From Desulfofundulus thermosubterraneus DSM 16057 (lineage in GTDB: Bacteria > Bacillota > Desulfotomaculia > Desulfotomaculales > Desulfovirgulaceae), in contig NZ_FQZM01000008.1 of assembly GCF_900142025.1 (NCBI RefSeq), positions 35,290-97,876 on the forward strand: DNA of 62,587 bases. Reading direction: 5' to 3'. Below the pieces are notes generated by a model, which was not told the DNA's origin, did not search any database, and worked only from the letters and a program-made list of their open reading frames with translations. Below are positions 62,001 through 62,587 of the stretch, piece after piece; positions within the stretch are counted from its first letter, which is position 1; each line of letters starts with the position of its first letter. Made by a program: the position numbers and the translations under genes.

Positions 62001-62587
62001 TTGAACCGGGTGGTGGTGGCGTCGTGCACGCCGCGGACCCACGCGCCGCTGTTCCAGAACGTTTTGAGGGAAGCGGGGCTGAACCCCTACCTGTATGAGC
62101 ACGTGAACATCCGGGAGCACTCCTCCTGGGTGCACCGGGACCGGCCGCAGGAGGCCACGGAAAAGGCCAAGGACCTGGTGCGCATGGCCGTAGCAAAGGT
62201 GCGCCTGCTCACCCCCATCACCCAGACTTACACCGAGATCAACAAGGGTGCCCTGGTGGTGGGCGGGGGAGTGGCGGGCATGACGGCAGCCCTCTCCCTG
62301 GCAGAACAGGGCTTTCAAGTAAGCCTGGTGGAAAAGGAACGCGAGCTGGGCGGGAACACCAGGCACCTCTACTACACCCTGCAGGGTTCGGATCCCCGGC
62401 AGTACTTGAACGAACTCATTGATAAAGTGCTCAACCACCCGTTGATCCAGGTGTTTACCGGGAGCCAGGTGGTGGAAGCCGGGGGTTACCCGGGCAACTA
62501 CCACAGCCGCATCAAAACGCCGGAAAAGGAACTGGAAATAAGCCACGGGGCGGTGGTTTTGGCCACGGGGGCCAGGGAAGCCCGGCC
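59061..62587 (+). CDS. HdrA-GltD-HdrA fusion flavoprotein (3' end beyond window)
   Basis: The frame is open from GTG 59061 to the window end (over 1,175 codons). An HdrA-type FAD domain comes first (VLVVGAGISGMQSALDLAES; TFPTNDCAMCIVSPKLVDTG) with a ferredoxin motif CTGCGECARVCPVEVD. Residues 155-560 are a GltD/NfnB-like NADPH unit (CRAACPAGVNVQGY; AVVGAGPAGLSAAY; AVIGGGNTAMDCAR). Another ferredoxin-type cluster (CLNCAVCSECQECVRVC) follows, then HdrA again (FVCHCGINIGSVVRV; VVASCTPRTHAPLFQ) and a further FAD site GALVVGGGVAGMTAALSLAE near 1062. HdrA proteins bifurcate electrons; the GltD part suggests NAD(P)H as a partner. It lies downstream of the HdrD-like complex but has its own promoter. 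Confidence 0.92.
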   Translation, partial: MKQNNGVSGSVLVVGAGISGMQSALDLAESGFKVYLVDEKSAIGGTMVRLDKTFPTNDCAMCIVSPKLVDTGRHLNIEILTNTSLTALHGEAGNFRATLKQKARYVDLTKCTGCGECARVCPVEVDNEFDAGLGSRKAIYKLFPQATPSAYAIDKRGISPCRAACPAGVNVQGYVQLIKAGKYTEAWQTIYRDNPFPAICGRVCTHPCQSACHRAGVDGAVNIRALKRFAADRAYQDLNSLPLPEVEKPRDQRVAVVGAGPAGLSAAYQLVKKGYGVTVFEALPVAGGMMRVGIPEYRLPKKWVDLEVDLLSRLGVEFKFNTRLGRDITLESLRQDYEAVFLAVGAHRSSTPGVPGEDLPGVEQGISFLRRVALGEPVTVGRRVAVIGGGNTAMDCARTAVRLGAGEVYIVYRRSEAEITALPEEIAAAKEEGIQFIMLTSPVRFIGKEGRLVKIECVKNRLEYARDGGRPRPVPVEGSEFTLDVDMVILATGQQPDLSCLNGSIPAGNTIPADPDTLATGIPGVFAGGDCVTGPKTVIDAIAAGKVAAESIHRYLSGQDLKEGRQFRVPEEKIAPLRQAPHEIPRCEPRPVIHLDPRERVKGFVEEAKTYTAEEAKKEAERCLNCAVCSECQECVRVCLAKAIDHEMQDGELEVNVGAVILSPGGEVFDPAGLAYYGYGRYPNVVTSIQFERILSASGPYQGHLVRPSDGKEPRRIAWIQCVGSRNLRLGHDYCSSVCCMYAIKEAVIAKEHSHGPLETTIFFMDMRTYGKDFERYYRRAEEEHGVRFVRSRIYNVEEADNGNLRIRYVLPGGQVQEEEFDLVVLSVGFTAGEKARELASRLGVETDPAGFCRFNEFSPGVTSVPGIFAGGVFAGPKDIPETVTEASAAAGYVSRLLSAARGSETRVKEYPPERPVHKQPPRVGVFVCHCGINIGSVVRVPEVVEYAKRLPGVVYAREFLFTCSQDSVEEIKKCIHEHRLNRVVVASCTPRTHAPLFQNVLREAGLNPYLYEHVNIREHSSWVHRDRPQEATEKAKDLVRMAVAKVRLLTPITQTYTEINKGALVVGGGVAGMTAALSLAEQGFQVSLVEKERELGGNTRHLYYTLQGSDPRQYLNELIDKVLNHPLIQVFTGSQVVEAGGYPGNYHSRIKTPEKELEISHGAVVLATGAREAR

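Noticed and set aside
61173-62546. Long reverse open frame (457 codons)
   Set aside because: Also antisense to the HdrA fusion and of His/Gly-rich composition without any recognisable domain.

Overview
The window looks like chromosome of a Gram-positive, spore-forming, anaerobic sulfate reducer of the Desulfotomaculum/Desulfofundulus/Pelotomaculum type. The evidence is the Firmicutes ispE-spoVG-glmU-prs-ctc-pth-fin-mfd synteny, sporulation genes (spoVG, fin) with a SigH-type promoter, Hdr/Dsr-like redox complexes, and high-GC Clostridia-like codon use with GTG/TTG starts. The genus is an inference; no rRNA or other definitive marker is present.

0-24 kb is an accessory region built from duplications and relics. 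A binding-protein-dependent ABC importer occurs three times. Copy 3 (18.5-22.7 kb) is complete: SigH-like promoter, attenuator-like leader, CooC-like ATPase, lipoprotein binding protein, FecCD permease, ATPase. Copy 2 (9.7-11.2 kb) keeps the promoter, leader and binding protein, followed by an exported FmdE-domain protein. Copy 1 (0-1.35 kb) keeps the binding protein and a scar joining the permease start to the ATPase end. Between them lie an SNF2 helicase pair, two Uma2 nucleases, cyanophycinase, MNT/HEPN and Phd/PIN toxin-antitoxin pairs, a HEAT/TPR/SEC-C protein, trmO, an FmdB zinc ribbon, and broken pieces of a NikA/OppA-type binding protein, a Nik/Opp-type ATPase, a PIN gene and ispE. Cyanophycin synthetase follows at 24.7 kb.

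27-43 kb is the conserved core: ispE, a GntR regulator, a sugar-nucleotidyltransferase-like gene, threonine ammonia-lyase, spoVG, glmU, prs, a PRC-barrel gene (reverse), ctc/rplY, malic enzyme (reverse), a small unknown gene, pth, a miniature PrsW-like membrane protein, fin and mfd. An AbiEii-type module and acetoacetyl-CoA synthetase follow.

45.8-55.4 kb reads as a complete sulfolactate regulon: SuyAB (reverse), an SLC13/ArsB-type permease, a FadR-type GntR repressor, SlcC-like and ComC-like dehydrogenases, and a TctCAB tripartite tricarboxylate transporter. Four near-identical palindromic operators (consensus GWGGTAWGACCNC) each lie just downstream of a recognisable promoter. The model is uptake of sulfolactate, racemisation via sulfopyruvate, and cleavage to pyruvate and sulfite, with sulfite available to the reductive pathway.

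55.4-62.6 kb holds a NarI-like/HdrD-like membrane pair and, under its own strong promoter, a large HdrA-GltD-HdrA fusion cut by the window end. Three 96-nt elements with 15-nt inverted ends flank the membrane pair. No tRNA, rRNA, CRISPR array or intact transposase was seen.
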